Positions 10,494-20,137 of a stretch of 60,000 bases of DNA are shown here, piece by piece. Source of the DNA: Polytrichum commune (lineage: Eukaryota; Streptophyta; Polytrichopsida; Polytrichales; Polytrichaceae); the NCBI GenBank assembly GCA_950295325.1, contig OX485809.1, forward strand, positions 7,380,001 through 7,440,000, read 5' to 3'. Each line of letters begins with the position of its first letter. The stretch's first letter is position 1. Both the position numbers and the translations under genes were made by a program. Under the pieces are notes generated by a model that ran no database searches, was not told the DNA's origin, and worked only from the letters and a program-made list of their open reading frames with translations.

Positions 10494-11402
10494 TAATTGG
10501 TGCGTCCGCCGGGAGCGAAGCGGAAGGTAGTTACAAGACTTGGAGGCGACTAGGAGATTTGGAGGCAACTAGGAAAAATTGGAGACACAAACTTGAGAGA
10601 AGGGAAGGAGCACCCGAAACTCGGTAAGTATTCTCTCTTTGGGTTACATTTGAATTCATTGTATTTCAACTATTCCTTGGAATGAATTGCATTGTCAATT
10701 ACGCAAATTCATTTTTGAGGAAGGAGCGCGGCGAAGGTGCGTCCTCAACCTTTTTGGGGATTTGCTAAGAACTTAAAAGGAACCTATAACCGAGTAGCTC
10801 ATTAAAACATTAGAGGGTAAATTCACCTTAGGACATTGAACTTTGACACTCACCTCGGGGTGAGTCTCAAAGTTTTGGGAGTTGTCATTTCATGCTCTAG
10901 ATTAAATTAATATTTCACAAAGTTTATGGTGTTGTTACATTGAGTCACGATTGAGGGGAGTGCTAACTCACAGGGGGATGCGATTGCTCAAGGTATGTTT
11001 ATTTCTTCAAAGTGAACTCATTAACTAATTAAGGAATGCCTTTTGTACTCGTGATTGTTGTTATCCGTTGTAGAGGGTAATTCCCAAATTGTGGATGGTG
11101 TGAGAAGTTGAAGGGTGAAGCCTCGACTTTTAACATAATCTACTCGGAAGGTCACCCCCTCACAATCGGTATTGTGGTGAGTGTTAATTTGCGGGAAGGT
11201 GCGGAGGTGATGCTCCGACTTAACCAAAAAATTAACATGAACATGCATATCCCCTATTGGGATTCTTTCACCTAAGTGGGCTTGCAGGTTCTTTTCCTCA
11301 CCTCCTAAAAAAATTATAACCACACCAAGACAAGTGAAAATATTAAGAGGGGAATTGCTAGGATTATGTGTGGTCAAGTGAGGGTCGATCGATTCTTATG
11401 GA
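10494..11402 (+). other. untranslated leader with conserved splice donor
   Basis: About 0.9 kb without a long frame. A strong donor-like sequence, CGGTAAGTAT, lies at 10,622-10,631. It sits in a block (caaacttgag...aaggagcac, then ttccttggaatgaa, then tttttgaggaaggag) that is conserved in the minus-strand relative at 53.9-54.5 kb, where the donor reads GAGGTAAGTAT. Conservation around a donor suggests the leader RNA is spliced. A possible acceptor is near 11,074 (ccgttgtag), but it is not established. Confidence 0.5.
10498..10514 (+). other. primer-binding site
   Basis: TGGTGCGTCCGCCGGGA lies 4 bp after the 5' LTR. Its complement would be a tRNA 3' end finishing in ACGCACCA. From memory this is closest to plant tRNA-Gly (UCC/CCC type) with about one mismatch. 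The minus-strand element has the same site with one change at 54,534-54,550, also 4 bp from its LTR. Confidence 0.75.
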
Positions 11403-11687
11403 ATGCAAGGTAGGACTCGCTCACAAAAACCAAGTTTGATAGTAGGACTAGAGAAATCTACTCGAAAGAGGCGGTCCTCTAAAATCAGTGATAGATTAGA
11501 ACAAGATAATGTTAGAATAGAGAGTTGTTTGAACGTCGAACCTAGGACTAGGTCAATTCTAGACACCTTAGAACTTGGAGCTCAACTTGAAGAGGAGATC
11601 ACTCCCTCCAAATTGAGTGGTGAAACTTCTTCGGAAAATTACACACTTAGAGAAGAATTCCCGGTAGAAGTTATAGGGGATTGTTGA
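11403..11687 (+). CDS. small ORF upstream of gag (ORF1-like)
   Basis: A 94-codon frame starting ATG at 11,403 and ending 17 bp before the gag-pol ATG at 11,705. The product is rich in Arg/Lys at the N-terminus (GRTRSQK, STRKRRSSK) and acidic at the C-terminus. No domain is recognised. Some plant Tat-lineage elements such as Ogre carry an extra ORF before gag, so a comparable role is possible, but no sequence similarity is claimed. It could also act simply as an upstream ORF tuning gag-pol translation, or be an exon of a spliced mRNA. Confidence 0.5.
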   Translation: MQGRTRSQKPSLIVGLEKSTRKRRSSKISDRLEQDNVRIESCLNVEPRTRSILDTLELGAQLEEEITPSKLSGETSSENYTLREEFPVEVIGDC

Positions 11688-11704
11688 ATAGTTCACCGGT
11701 CACC

Positions 11705-14700
11705 ATGGCCGAGGAACGGGGGATGGATCCACCACCCATACCCCCAATTCCGCCCATACCTCCTATACCTCCAATAGACCCATTGGTTAGGCCAAGAGGC
11801 CTACCAATTGTGGTTCCACAAAATTTAGCGGCGATGGATATGCCATCTCATCTCCCTAAATTTTATGGGACCAAGGATGAGGACCCCTCTCGGCACATGG
11901 AACGGTATATCGAACGGTTGGCTAGCTTCCTCATAACCGACCCGGGTTATTGGTTAGTGTGGTTTCCTACCACTCTAGAGGGGGAAGCCTATGAATGGTA
12001 TCGGGATCATGCCGAGGGACATTTTAGGGGATGGGAACAATTACAAAGGGAGTTTCTTAACGAATTTAGGCCGGAAGTGGGTCAAAGTACCGCATTAAGG
12101 GCATTGTCGTCATTGAAGCAAGGAAGGGAGGAAGAAATTTCGGCTTACATTAGGAGGTTTGATTTAGTGTGCACTAGATTTGTGGGTACCATGCTCAACG
12201 ACGACACGCTAAAGCAATTTTTCATTCAAGGGTTTTTTAAGTCCGGAACTATTAGGGGTGTTCTAGAAAGGAATCCCTTGACCTTGGCGGATGCCAAGCG
12301 TGCGGCTAGAGATATTGAAAACTTGGATAAAGATCACGAAAGGCTATGGAGAAGGGAGGATGAATTGATCCCACAATTCATCCCCATACGCCCTAGGGTG
12401 GTAGCGGTAGAACCCGCTAAGTATGAGAACCAAATTCCATATGCCATTGTGGACACCGGTCCCCGACCTTTAGCGGTTAGGGAACCGGCACCTCTTTTGG
12501 CACTACCGGCCCCTAGAACGGATCCACACTTGGAGGAGGTTGAGAGAAGACTAGGTGCTAGCCAACTAGGATTCCAAGAGGCTATGATAAAACAAATGCA
12601 AAGCCTCACGGATCAAATGTCATTAATGATCCGGAGTCAACAACCGGGGCCTCCACCCCCGGTTGAGTCGGGTAGGCATTCTTCCGGATTATGGTGTGTC
12701 CAATGTGGCCAACCGGGCCACACGCGTCAATTTTGTAGAAGTGGACAAAACCGTGACCAAAGAGGAAACGGTAACCCACCTCAACAAAATCAACGAGGTC
12801 AAGCGCCACCTCACTATGGAAATGGAAGCAATAGAGGACCACAACCTAGAGGGCAAGGTGGCCAAAATTTAGAGAAGAAGGAATTTCATCCCTTTTGTGG
12901 AAGGTGGCACGCTCAAGGACAATGTTGGTCCGAAGGTCAAGAGTTTAATTGTAGCAATTGTGGAGGAAGTCATCCCTCGGATACGTGTCGCCAACCGGAC
13001 AAAATAATTAATGTCCCTTACCCGGTGGCTAATCCACAACAACAAGCAAGGGATAATATGCGAGGTGCTAGGCCACAAGGAGTACCGGCCAATGAACTTA
13101 GGCCACCTAACTTATACTATGACCATAGTAATGCTAGGCAAACTTTTCATCCACCGGCGGGCTTGCAAACTACAACCGGTTACATTCCAATACAAAATAG
13201 ACAAGGAGTTCCACCTAATGGTAGTAACGGGAGACAAGCGCCTCCAACGGATCCGGGACCATCTAACTCCCAAGATGTTAGGTTCATGGATGGAGTGTTG
13301 GAGGCCACATGTGATGACATGCTTCCTCTCCCAACGAGAATTGGAGAGGAGCAAAGTCAATGGCCTCCTCACACCAATGCTATTACATATGAGTTAGTGA
13401 AGGGTAAGGGTGTGGTTGAAGAAGCACCTGCACTAGCGGTAACTACTAGGGCTAGGAGAGGGGATGCCCCGTTGGAGGTAAGAATAGGAGAGCAAGGAAA
13501 TTACTCTTCGGATGAAGAGATTAATCTCTCCGAGTTGGATAGGGTAGCTAGAAGAGCTACTAAGGATGTGGAGAGGGAAAATATAATTTTACAAGATAGG
13601 GAGAGGACTAATGCGGTACATGACTTGGATAATAGCGATGTGGGTGAATGGGAAGGACCGGGGGTTCCCGTAGACGAATTCGACGTAGTGGGTAATTCTA
13701 AGGTGGAAAGATCTACCGGGTACGACTTGTGGGCGGACCTTAGTACACTCAAGGCGGATATTACTTTCGGCCAACTATTGGAAATTTCACCCACGGCAAG
13801 GAAAACATTAAAGGAGGGAATGCCGGTACACAAGAGGATGAGGAAGGTGAAAGCTAAAATAGCCGCTAGGATCCAATCACAAGGTGGAAGAGACGTGAAA
13901 GCTATAGAAATAGAAGTTGTTATAGTAGATAAGGTGGTTCCTAATGTGCTAGTCGACGGAGGGAGTAGTCTAAATATACTACCGGAGGATACTATGAAAA
14001 AATTGGGACTTGGACTCACGGGGCCTTCACCTTTGGTCATAAATATGGCAAATCAAAGTTCGACTACGCCTTTGGGGATGATCAAGGATTGTAGAATGAC
14101 TACGGGAGGTGAGGAGTACTTGGTCACCTTCCATGTCATTAAAATGCACTCCAACAAGGACACCTTCCCCATTTTGCTAGGTAGGCCTTGGTTGCGGATG
14201 GCGAATGCTATGGTCAATTGGGGTGGACCTAAACCATCCATCACTTATGGTCCGGAGGGTAATAGGGTCATAGTGTCCATTGGTTCATTAGAAGGATGGA
14301 TGAAGAAGGAGATGTATTTGCCATTGGAGAAGGAAATTGATGACTTAAACGAGAATGAGATTGGCAAGGCATTGGTGGGAGTCGTCCATCCCGAAGGTCA
14401 AAGGGTTGTTATAGATTCGGGCTCGGGAAGTCTAGGTCCTAATTTTTACAATTATGGGGATAATGGGGATTATGCCCAATGGCTAAGGGAGTACCCCGAG
14501 TCCGAGGTTGATGTAATGGTTACATTTCACCAAGTAGGCTTAGGGAGTGAATTTCCTAGTGTTAGTTTAGGAGAGGGCTCATTGTTGGAGCCATGTGAGG
14601 TGCTCACCGAGGAAGAGTGGGTTAGCGGTGGGTTAACACCTTGGGTAGATGACGTGGAAGAGGGTGAGGTTAGTTTAATTCATGTAGATGGGACTCAAGA

Positions 14701-17641
14701 GGAGGATGTGATTATTGAGTCATCGAAATTGGAGGAGCCTTTACATTTCAAGACCACGTCTACGGGGATAGTTGTAGGTCAAGATGTGAAAGATTACCCC
14801 AATGTGCCTTCCGATTGGTATCGGAACAAAGAGGAACAAGCACATGTGTCGGAAGCGGATTGGCGGTACGTGGATGTGAAATTAAAGAATGGAAAAACCC
14901 GACAAATGAAGATGGGCTCCAAATTGGGGGAGAAAGAGGTTAGGGAGTATAGCAATTTGGTGGATGAGTTTAGTGATACTTTTGCATGGTCCTACGATGA
15001 GCTTAAGGGAATTCCTAGGGAAATGGTAGAGCACCGGATTCCTTTAATTCCGGGGGCGCGGCCAATTAGACAAAAGGAGAGGAGGATGAATCCTCAATTG
15101 CAATTGTTGGTGAAAGCGGAATTGGAAAGGTTATTGAAGGCCGGGTTTATCAAGCCGGTGGAAATCACGGATTGGGTTTCTCCTATGGTCTTAGTAAAGA
15201 AAAAAAATGGGAAATTAAGGGTTTGTGTCGACTATAGGAAATTGAATTCGTGCACACAAAAGGATCACTTCCCCTTACCTTTTATCACCTTGTTGCTTGA
15301 GGAGGTTGGAGGTCATTCGCGATATACCTTTATGGATGGGTATGCGGGTTATAATCAAATTTCCATAGCCCTCCAAGATATCCATAAAACGGCTTTTACT
15401 ACACCTTGGGGTACTTTTGTGTGGGTAGTGATGCCATTTGGGTTATGTAATGCCCCGGCTACTTTCCAACGATTAGTAATGTATATCTTCACCGACTTGT
15501 TGTTCAAATCCATGACCGTCTTTGTGGACGATTTTAGCACACAAAGTAATGTGGATGATCACGTACATTGTGTTAGGGAGGCATTGGTTAGGTGTAGGAA
15601 GATGAGGTTAGCATTGAACCCGGATAAGACATTTTTGGGAGTGAATAAGGGAGTGTTGTTGGGTTATGTTGTTAGTGAGAAAGGTAGAGAACCCGATCCG
15701 GATAAGATTGCGGCCATAAGCGACTTGGCAACTCCAACCAATTCCAAGGGGATCTCTAAGTTGTTAGGACATGTGGGATGGTACCGGGAACTTATTCCTA
15801 ATTTTTCAAAGATAGCGGTGCCCATTACCCATTTGCTCAAAAAGGATGTCAAATTCGAGTGGACGGATGCTTGTCAAAAAGCCTTTGAGGAATTGCGGGA
15901 TAGGTTGAGCACCTATCCGGTGTTGATACCACCCAATTGGGGTAAACCTTTTCACGTCTATTGTGATGCTAGTAATGTGGCAATAGGGAGTGCGCTTTGT
16001 CAAGCAACGGGAGAAAAAGAGAAGGATCAACCTATAGCTTATGCGAGTAAGCAATTGACCCCCGCCGAAAGAAACTACTCTACAACGGAGAGGGAGTGCC
16101 TAGCCATGGTGTTTTCCGTTAAAAAGTTTAGGCATTACCTCATGTGCAACCCGGTTGTATTTTTTGTTGACCACATGGCTATCAAGTATCTAATTAACAA
16201 GGCGGAGTTAAGTGGTAGGTTAGCTAGGTGGGTTTTGTTATTAGAAGAATTCGACTACACGGTGGAATATAAACCGGGTCGTATGCATTTACAAGCGGAC
16301 CACTTGTCTAGGTTGTCGGAGGAGATAGGAAAAAATCCGGTAAATGATATGTTAGTAGATGATAGCCTCTTTGTGGTCACTTCTACACCGGAGTGGTATG
16401 CGGGCATAGTGGAATTTCTAACAACCCACAAGTTGCCCAAAGAGTGGACAAAAGAAGAGAGAAGGAAGGTGAGGGTAAATAGTAGGCAATTTGTTGTAGT
16501 GGGCCATAGGTTGTTTAGAAGGGGGTCCGATGGTATTTTACGACGATGCGTGTCAAAAACGGAGGTTGAAGCGATTTTAATCGCTTGCCACGATAGCGCT
16601 TGCGGCGGTCACTTCTCGGGTCAACTCACCGGGCAAAAAATACTTAGAGCGGGCTACTTTTGGCCTACACTATTTAAGGACGCCCATGACTATGTAAGGA
16701 AATGCGACGCTTGCCAACGGTATGCCCGAGACGACCTTAGAATGGAGATGCCTTTACATGTATCATTACCCTTAATTCCTTTCGAAAAATGGGGCATCGA
16801 CTATGTGGGTGAGGTCCATCCCCAATCTTCAAAAGGAATGAAATATATTGTGGTGGCAACCGAGTACCTCACCAAGTGGGCGGAAGCCAAAGCGGTGAAG
16901 ACCGACACGGCGGAACACGCGGCAACATTTATGTACGAAAACATAATTTCGCGGTTCGGGGTGCCGAAGATCCTAGTAAGCGATAGGGGTACTCACTTTT
17001 TGAATTACTTGATTCGAGAGATGACAGAGAAATTTAAAATTGATCACCGGAAGACTACTCCCTACCACCCACAAACCAATGGACAAACGGAAAGGGTTAA
17101 CGGAATTTTGGTGAGTATACTACGCAAGACGGTTATAGACTCGAAGCGGGATTGGGATACGAAACTAACGGCGGCACTTTGGGCATACCGTACAACCTAT
17201 AAGGTAACTACGCGTGCTACACCATTTTCCTTAGTCTATGGTCTTGAAGCGACACTACCAATCGAATATGAAGTCGAGTCACTTAGGGTGGCCGTGAGTA
17301 CGAGACTTACCGAAAGTCAATCCTTACGAAATCGACTAACCGATTTGGAAGCACTTGACGAAGGGAGGAGAATGGCGGCTCAACATATTGAGGCAATCCA
17401 AAGAAGGAGAAAGATTACTTTCGACAAACGACATAAGAGAAGGGCCCTAACACCGGGAATGATGGTCATGATTCAAGACGCACGAAAGCTTGAATTTCCG
17501 GCGAAATTCAATGCGGTATGGTTAGGACCTTACCTTGTCTATGAGGTCTTTCCTAATAATTCAATTCAATTGGAAACGTTGAATGGTGAGCTCTTTCCTA
17601 CCCGTACATCGGGAAGTAGATGTAAGGAGTACCGAGCTTGA
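11705..17641 (+). CDS. gag-pol: gag-pol polyprotein of Tat/Athila-type Ty3 element
   Basis: A 1,978-aa polyprotein drives reverse transcription and integration. ATG 11,705 (caccATGg) is preferred over an in-frame TTG at 11,681. It opens with a Pro-Ile repeat, then a gag domain (~residues 45-200). A zinc knuckle C-x2-C-x4-H-x4-C lies near 331; a second, C-x2-C-x3-H-x4-C, near 416. The protease has DGG at 751-753, common in this branch in place of DTG/DSG. Reverse transcriptase spans ~1110-1290 with FVDDF at ~1273-1277. RNase H starts near D1421 (YCDAS), and no second RNase H follows. Integrase has an HHCC finger from ~1629 and catalytic D1699, D1760 and E1796, with exactly 35 residues between the last two. 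No chromodomain is seen; the C-terminus ends in a typical SH3-like region. No stop or frameshift interrupts it, so the protein is probably functional. Confidence 0.95.
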   Translation: MAEERGMDPPPIPPIPPIPPIPPIDPLVRPRGLPIVVPQNLAAMDMPSHLPKFYGTKDEDPSRHMERYIERLASFLITDPGYWLVWFPTTLEGEAYEWYRDHAEGHFRGWEQLQREFLNEFRPEVGQSTALRALSSLKQGREEEISAYIRRFDLVCTRFVGTMLNDDTLKQFFIQGFFKSGTIRGVLERNPLTLADAKRAARDIENLDKDHERLWRREDELIPQFIPIRPRVVAVEPAKYENQIPYAIVDTGPRPLAVREPAPLLALPAPRTDPHLEEVERRLGASQLGFQEAMIKQMQSLTDQMSLMIRSQQPGPPPPVESGRHSSGLWCVQCGQPGHTRQFCRSGQNRDQRGNGNPPQQNQRGQAPPHYGNGSNRGPQPRGQGGQNLEKKEFHPFCGRWHAQGQCWSEGQEFNCSNCGGSHPSDTCRQPDKIINVPYPVANPQQQARDNMRGARPQGVPANELRPPNLYYDHSNARQTFHPPAGLQTTTGYIPIQNRQGVPPNGSNGRQAPPTDPGPSNSQDVRFMDGVLEATCDDMLPLPTRIGEEQSQWPPHTNAITYELVKGKGVVEEAPALAVTTRARRGDAPLEVRIGEQGNYSSDEEINLSELDRVARRATKDVERENIILQDRERTNAVHDLDNSDVGEWEGPGVPVDEFDVVGNSKVERSTGYDLWADLSTLKADITFGQLLEISPTARKTLKEGMPVHKRMRKVKAKIAARIQSQGGRDVKAIEIEVVIVDKVVPNVLVDGGSSLNILPEDTMKKLGLGLTGPSPLVINMANQSSTTPLGMIKDCRMTTGGEEYLVTFHVIKMHSNKDTFPILLGRPWLRMANAMVNWGGPKPSITYGPEGNRVIVSIGSLEGWMKKEMYLPLEKEIDDLNENEIGKALVGVVHPEGQRVVIDSGSGSLGPNFYNYGDNGDYAQWLREYPESEVDVMVTFHQVGLGSEFPSVSLGEGSLLEPCEVLTEEEWVSGGLTPWVDDVEEGEVSLIHVDGTQEEDVIIESSKLEEPLHFKTTSTGIVVGQDVKDYPNVPSDWYRNKEEQAHVSEADWRYVDVKLKNGKTRQMKMGSKLGEKEVREYSNLVDEFSDTFAWSYDELKGIPREMVEHRIPLIPGARPIRQKERRMNPQLQLLVKAELERLLKAGFIKPVEITDWVSPMVLVKKKNGKLRVCVDYRKLNSCTQKDHFPLPFITLLLEEVGGHSRYTFMDGYAGYNQISIALQDIHKTAFTTPWGTFVWVVMPFGLCNAPATFQRLVMYIFTDLLFKSMTVFVDDFSTQSNVDDHVHCVREALVRCRKMRLALNPDKTFLGVNKGVLLGYVVSEKGREPDPDKIAAISDLATPTNSKGISKLLGHVGWYRELIPNFSKIAVPITHLLKKDVKFEWTDACQKAFEELRDRLSTYPVLIPPNWGKPFHVYCDASNVAIGSALCQATGEKEKDQPIAYASKQLTPAERNYSTTERECLAMVFSVKKFRHYLMCNPVVFFVDHMAIKYLINKAELSGRLARWVLLLEEFDYTVEYKPGRMHLQADHLSRLSEEIGKNPVNDMLVDDSLFVVTSTPEWYAGIVEFLTTHKLPKEWTKEERRKVRVNSRQFVVVGHRLFRRGSDGILRRCVSKTEVEAILIACHDSACGGHFSGQLTGQKILRAGYFWPTLFKDAHDYVRKCDACQRYARDDLRMEMPLHVSLPLIPFEKWGIDYVGEVHPQSSKGMKYIVVATEYLTKWAEAKAVKTDTAEHAATFMYENIISRFGVPKILVSDRGTHFLNYLIREMTEKFKIDHRKTTPYHPQTNGQTERVNGILVSILRKTVIDSKRDWDTKLTAALWAYRTTYKVTTRATPFSLVYGLEATLPIEYEVESLRVAVSTRLTESQSLRNRLTDLEALDEGRRMAAQHIEAIQRRRKITFDKRHKRRALTPGMMVMIQDARKLEFPAKFNAVWLGPYLVYEVFPNNSIQLETLNGELFPTRTSGSRCKEYRA

Positions 17642-17702
17642 CTAGGCAACTTACCCTTGGAGCAAGAGATGTTTGGATTCATCCCCCGATGGTCGCCAAT
17701 TA

Positions 17703-19964
17703 TGTGAGTCCAAAAGGGTGCCCACATTTAGTCTTAGACCCTTGAAACGTTAGTTGATGCACTTTGAAGTAGCATGTTACTTCACAAAAATATAAAAAGA
17801 GTGAAATGTTAGTCTTAGAAGTACCATGTTGTAAGAGGCTAGGATGTGAGTTGTTATTGTGTTTTTACCTTCGGAAGGATTTGAGTGAATGAGGATAGGT
17901 AAGGAGAACTTGGATTGAGTAGTTAGTGAGTAGGCTAGTACAAATGGATGGAGACAACCAAAGTGACTCAAGAGGCAAGTGCATTCGAATTGGGATGAAT
18001 GGAGGATCACATGGAGCGCACAAGTGGACCACCTCATCATGGCCACTTAATGGGGAAGGCCCAAGGAAGAATGCAAGGTGGAGGATAAGCAAATTCTCAA
18101 AGCACCAATCAAATCACGAGTTAAGCATCGTGGTTTGAATTAAGTGGTGAGCGACGATTTGGGGAAGTAAGGGGAGAAAGTTATGGCGGCGGAAAGCGAA
18201 GGAGGCTAAGTTTGGGTTGAAGCATCCCAAGTTTGGTAAAGTGTGGTAGGTAGAAAGCCAAGCCTAGTTAAATGTTCGAATTAGGATCCTTGTTGATCAT
18301 TTGAGGGAGGAAGGCTTAGAAGATAGGATTGGCGCCTACTAAGTAGGAGGAAATCTCAAGGGCTTATCGTGAGCCTTGAGGGTGCTCACCCCCTCAAGCT
18401 TACTATATAATCCCTCATTCTTCCCTCACTCATCCTCTCTTTCCTTTGTGCTCCAAGGCACCCCACGAGTTATAAGTGTGGGTGTGGGAAGCCATATTGG
18501 AGCACATGTGTGTGCTTAGTTTTTAGTTTGAGAGCCAAGGCTTGTTAGCCTTGAAGAGGGCTTGACCTCTTGGTAGAATTAGTGTTGACGTGAAGGATTT
18601 TAAAGTTAATTCATGATTCCAATTTGTGGTACTTAAAGTTCATGTTTTGAATACACGTGGTTGCAAGTTCCATGTTTAAGAGTTGAGCACTTGATGTTGT
18701 GATGAGTGCAAAAATATACTTGTGTGGATTAGTTAGTCTTAGTGAAGTTAGGAAATTCTCTCTCTCCCTCTCTTCTCTAGGAAGTTGAGCTCTTAGAGCT
18801 CGGGAAAAAATGTGGAATTAGGTAGGGGACTTAGTGGGATTAGTGGAATTAGGTAGGTGAATTAGGGGGAGGCCTTGGAGAAGCTCTCTTTTGTTCATTT
18901 TCTGGTTTTTGTGGTTGAGGGTGGAGAAACTTAGTTAGAAGTAGCCGCAGCTAAGGAGCTGGGTTTATGAAGGAGCTGGGTTTATTTAATTAGAAGTAAG
19001 GAGCTGGGTTTATTTAGTTAGAAGTAAGGAGCTGGGTTTATGAAGGAGCTGGGTTTGTTTAGTTAGAAAGTAAAGAGCTGGGTTTATGAAGGACCTGGGT
19101 TTGTTTAGTTAGAAGCTAAGGAGCTGGGTTCATGAAGGAGCTGGGTTTATGAAGGAGCTGGGTTTGTTTAGTTAGAAGCTAAGAAGCTGGGTTTATGAAG
19201 GAGCTGGGTTTATGAAGGAGCTAGGTTTATGTAATTAGAAAGTAAAGAGATGGGTTCATGAAGGAGCTTAGTAGATAGCCTACCTAATTAGCTCATAGAC
19301 AAGTAGTTAGTTACATTATGCTAGTGAGTGTTATGTGTGGCTTTCACAAGTAAATGTATTTGAGATTGACTATAGAGAATAGTGTTTTTTTTAACACTTG
19401 CATCCTCTCTTTAAAAATAAACCACGTGCACAACTTAATGGAGAATGTGGAGCACTCTCGCGATGGCAAGACAAAGGAAGCAAAGACCAAAGGTGCGAGG
19501 GAGAGATTGACATAAGTCACATAAGTATTTCTTAATACTTAAAGGCTTATGTACGGTATGGAGACACCAAGTGAGACCTCTTATAGTAGCGATACGGAAT
19601 ACACAAGTGATAGTTCAAGTGGTAGTATAGAGTCAACGGCACGGACTCCATTTAGGAGAGGGATATCCTTAAGGGCTTGTGTAGCTAAAGCAGCCGGATG
19701 GACGTTAGAAGCAAACAAAGACAAAATAGCACCCGAGCATAAGGAGGTTAAAATAACATAGTTAACTTGTGCATTCTCCACATACGTATTGAAATCGTAC
19801 ATTGAGTTGTTAAAAGTGAAATTCTAGTTAAATCCAAGACCACTTGAAGGGTGAACCTTGTACTATGGACTCATCCAAGTCCAAATCCAATACCGCGGAG
19901 GAATGTGAGCCCAAACCCACTACTCGGACTACGGACGCTTAAGGGTGGGGGGTTTGGCCTCACA
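17703..19964 (+). repeat. 3' LTR of the young Ty3 element
   Basis: Same length as the 5' LTR and, by eye, two substitutions different (17,709 T and 18,060 C). Begins TGTGAGTCC and ends CCTCACA, followed directly by the target duplication GGCCA. Confidence 0.95.
19549..19761 (+). CDS. LTR small ORF, 3' LTR copy
   Basis: Identical 70-codon frame to 10,078-10,290, containing the core ISLRACVAKAAGWTLE. As it sits after the probable polyadenylation signal of the 3' LTR, it would be expressed only by readthrough or after LTR-driven transcription into flanking DNA. Confidence 0.5.
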   Translation: MYGMETPSETSYSSDTEYTSDSSSGSIESTARTPFRRGISLRACVAKAAGWTLEANKDKIAPEHKEVKIT

Positions 19965-19973
19965 GGCCACAAC

Positions 19974-20137
19974 AAAAAGCCCAGCCCTACGTATTCTCCG
20001 GAAATACAGGGTTGGGATTTCATATGGCTGGAGCTACTGGAGTGGCTTGAAGCAGGCGGGTAGCCTGCAACTAGTAGCTCTAGCCATCTAAAATCCCAGC
20101 CCTGTATTTCCGGAGAATACATAGGGCTGGGCTTTTT
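19974..20137. mobile_element. hairpin MITE (164 bp)
   Basis: Arms of ~65 bp, 19,974-20,038 and 20,072-20,137, are near-perfect inverted repeats. They begin AAAAAGCCCAGCCCTACG on the left and AAAAAGCCCAGCCCTATG read inward from the right, around a ~33-bp loop. The young Ty3 element inserted 5 bp outside its left edge (GGCCA, then CAAC). No internal coding and no clear target duplication. Confidence 0.75.

Larger units (their letters stand above)
8232..19964 (+). mobile_element. complete young Ty3/gypsy element, Tat/Athila type
   Basis: Two LTRs of exactly 2,262 bp (8,232-10,493 and 17,703-19,964) bound the element. By eye they differ at only two positions, 8,238 C versus 17,709 T and 8,589 T versus 18,060 C. 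A perfect 5-bp target duplication GGCCA lies at 8,227-8,231 and 19,965-19,969. Internal order is primer-binding site, leader, small ORF, and one gag-protease-RT-RNase H-integrase frame without a stop. The FPLPFI-type RT, the DGG protease motif and the lack of a chromodomain point to the non-chromoviral Tat/Athila branch. No clear polypurine tract precedes the 3' LTR; the nearest purine-rich stretch is near 17,659-17,671. The element looks intact and recently inserted. Confidence 0.95.
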
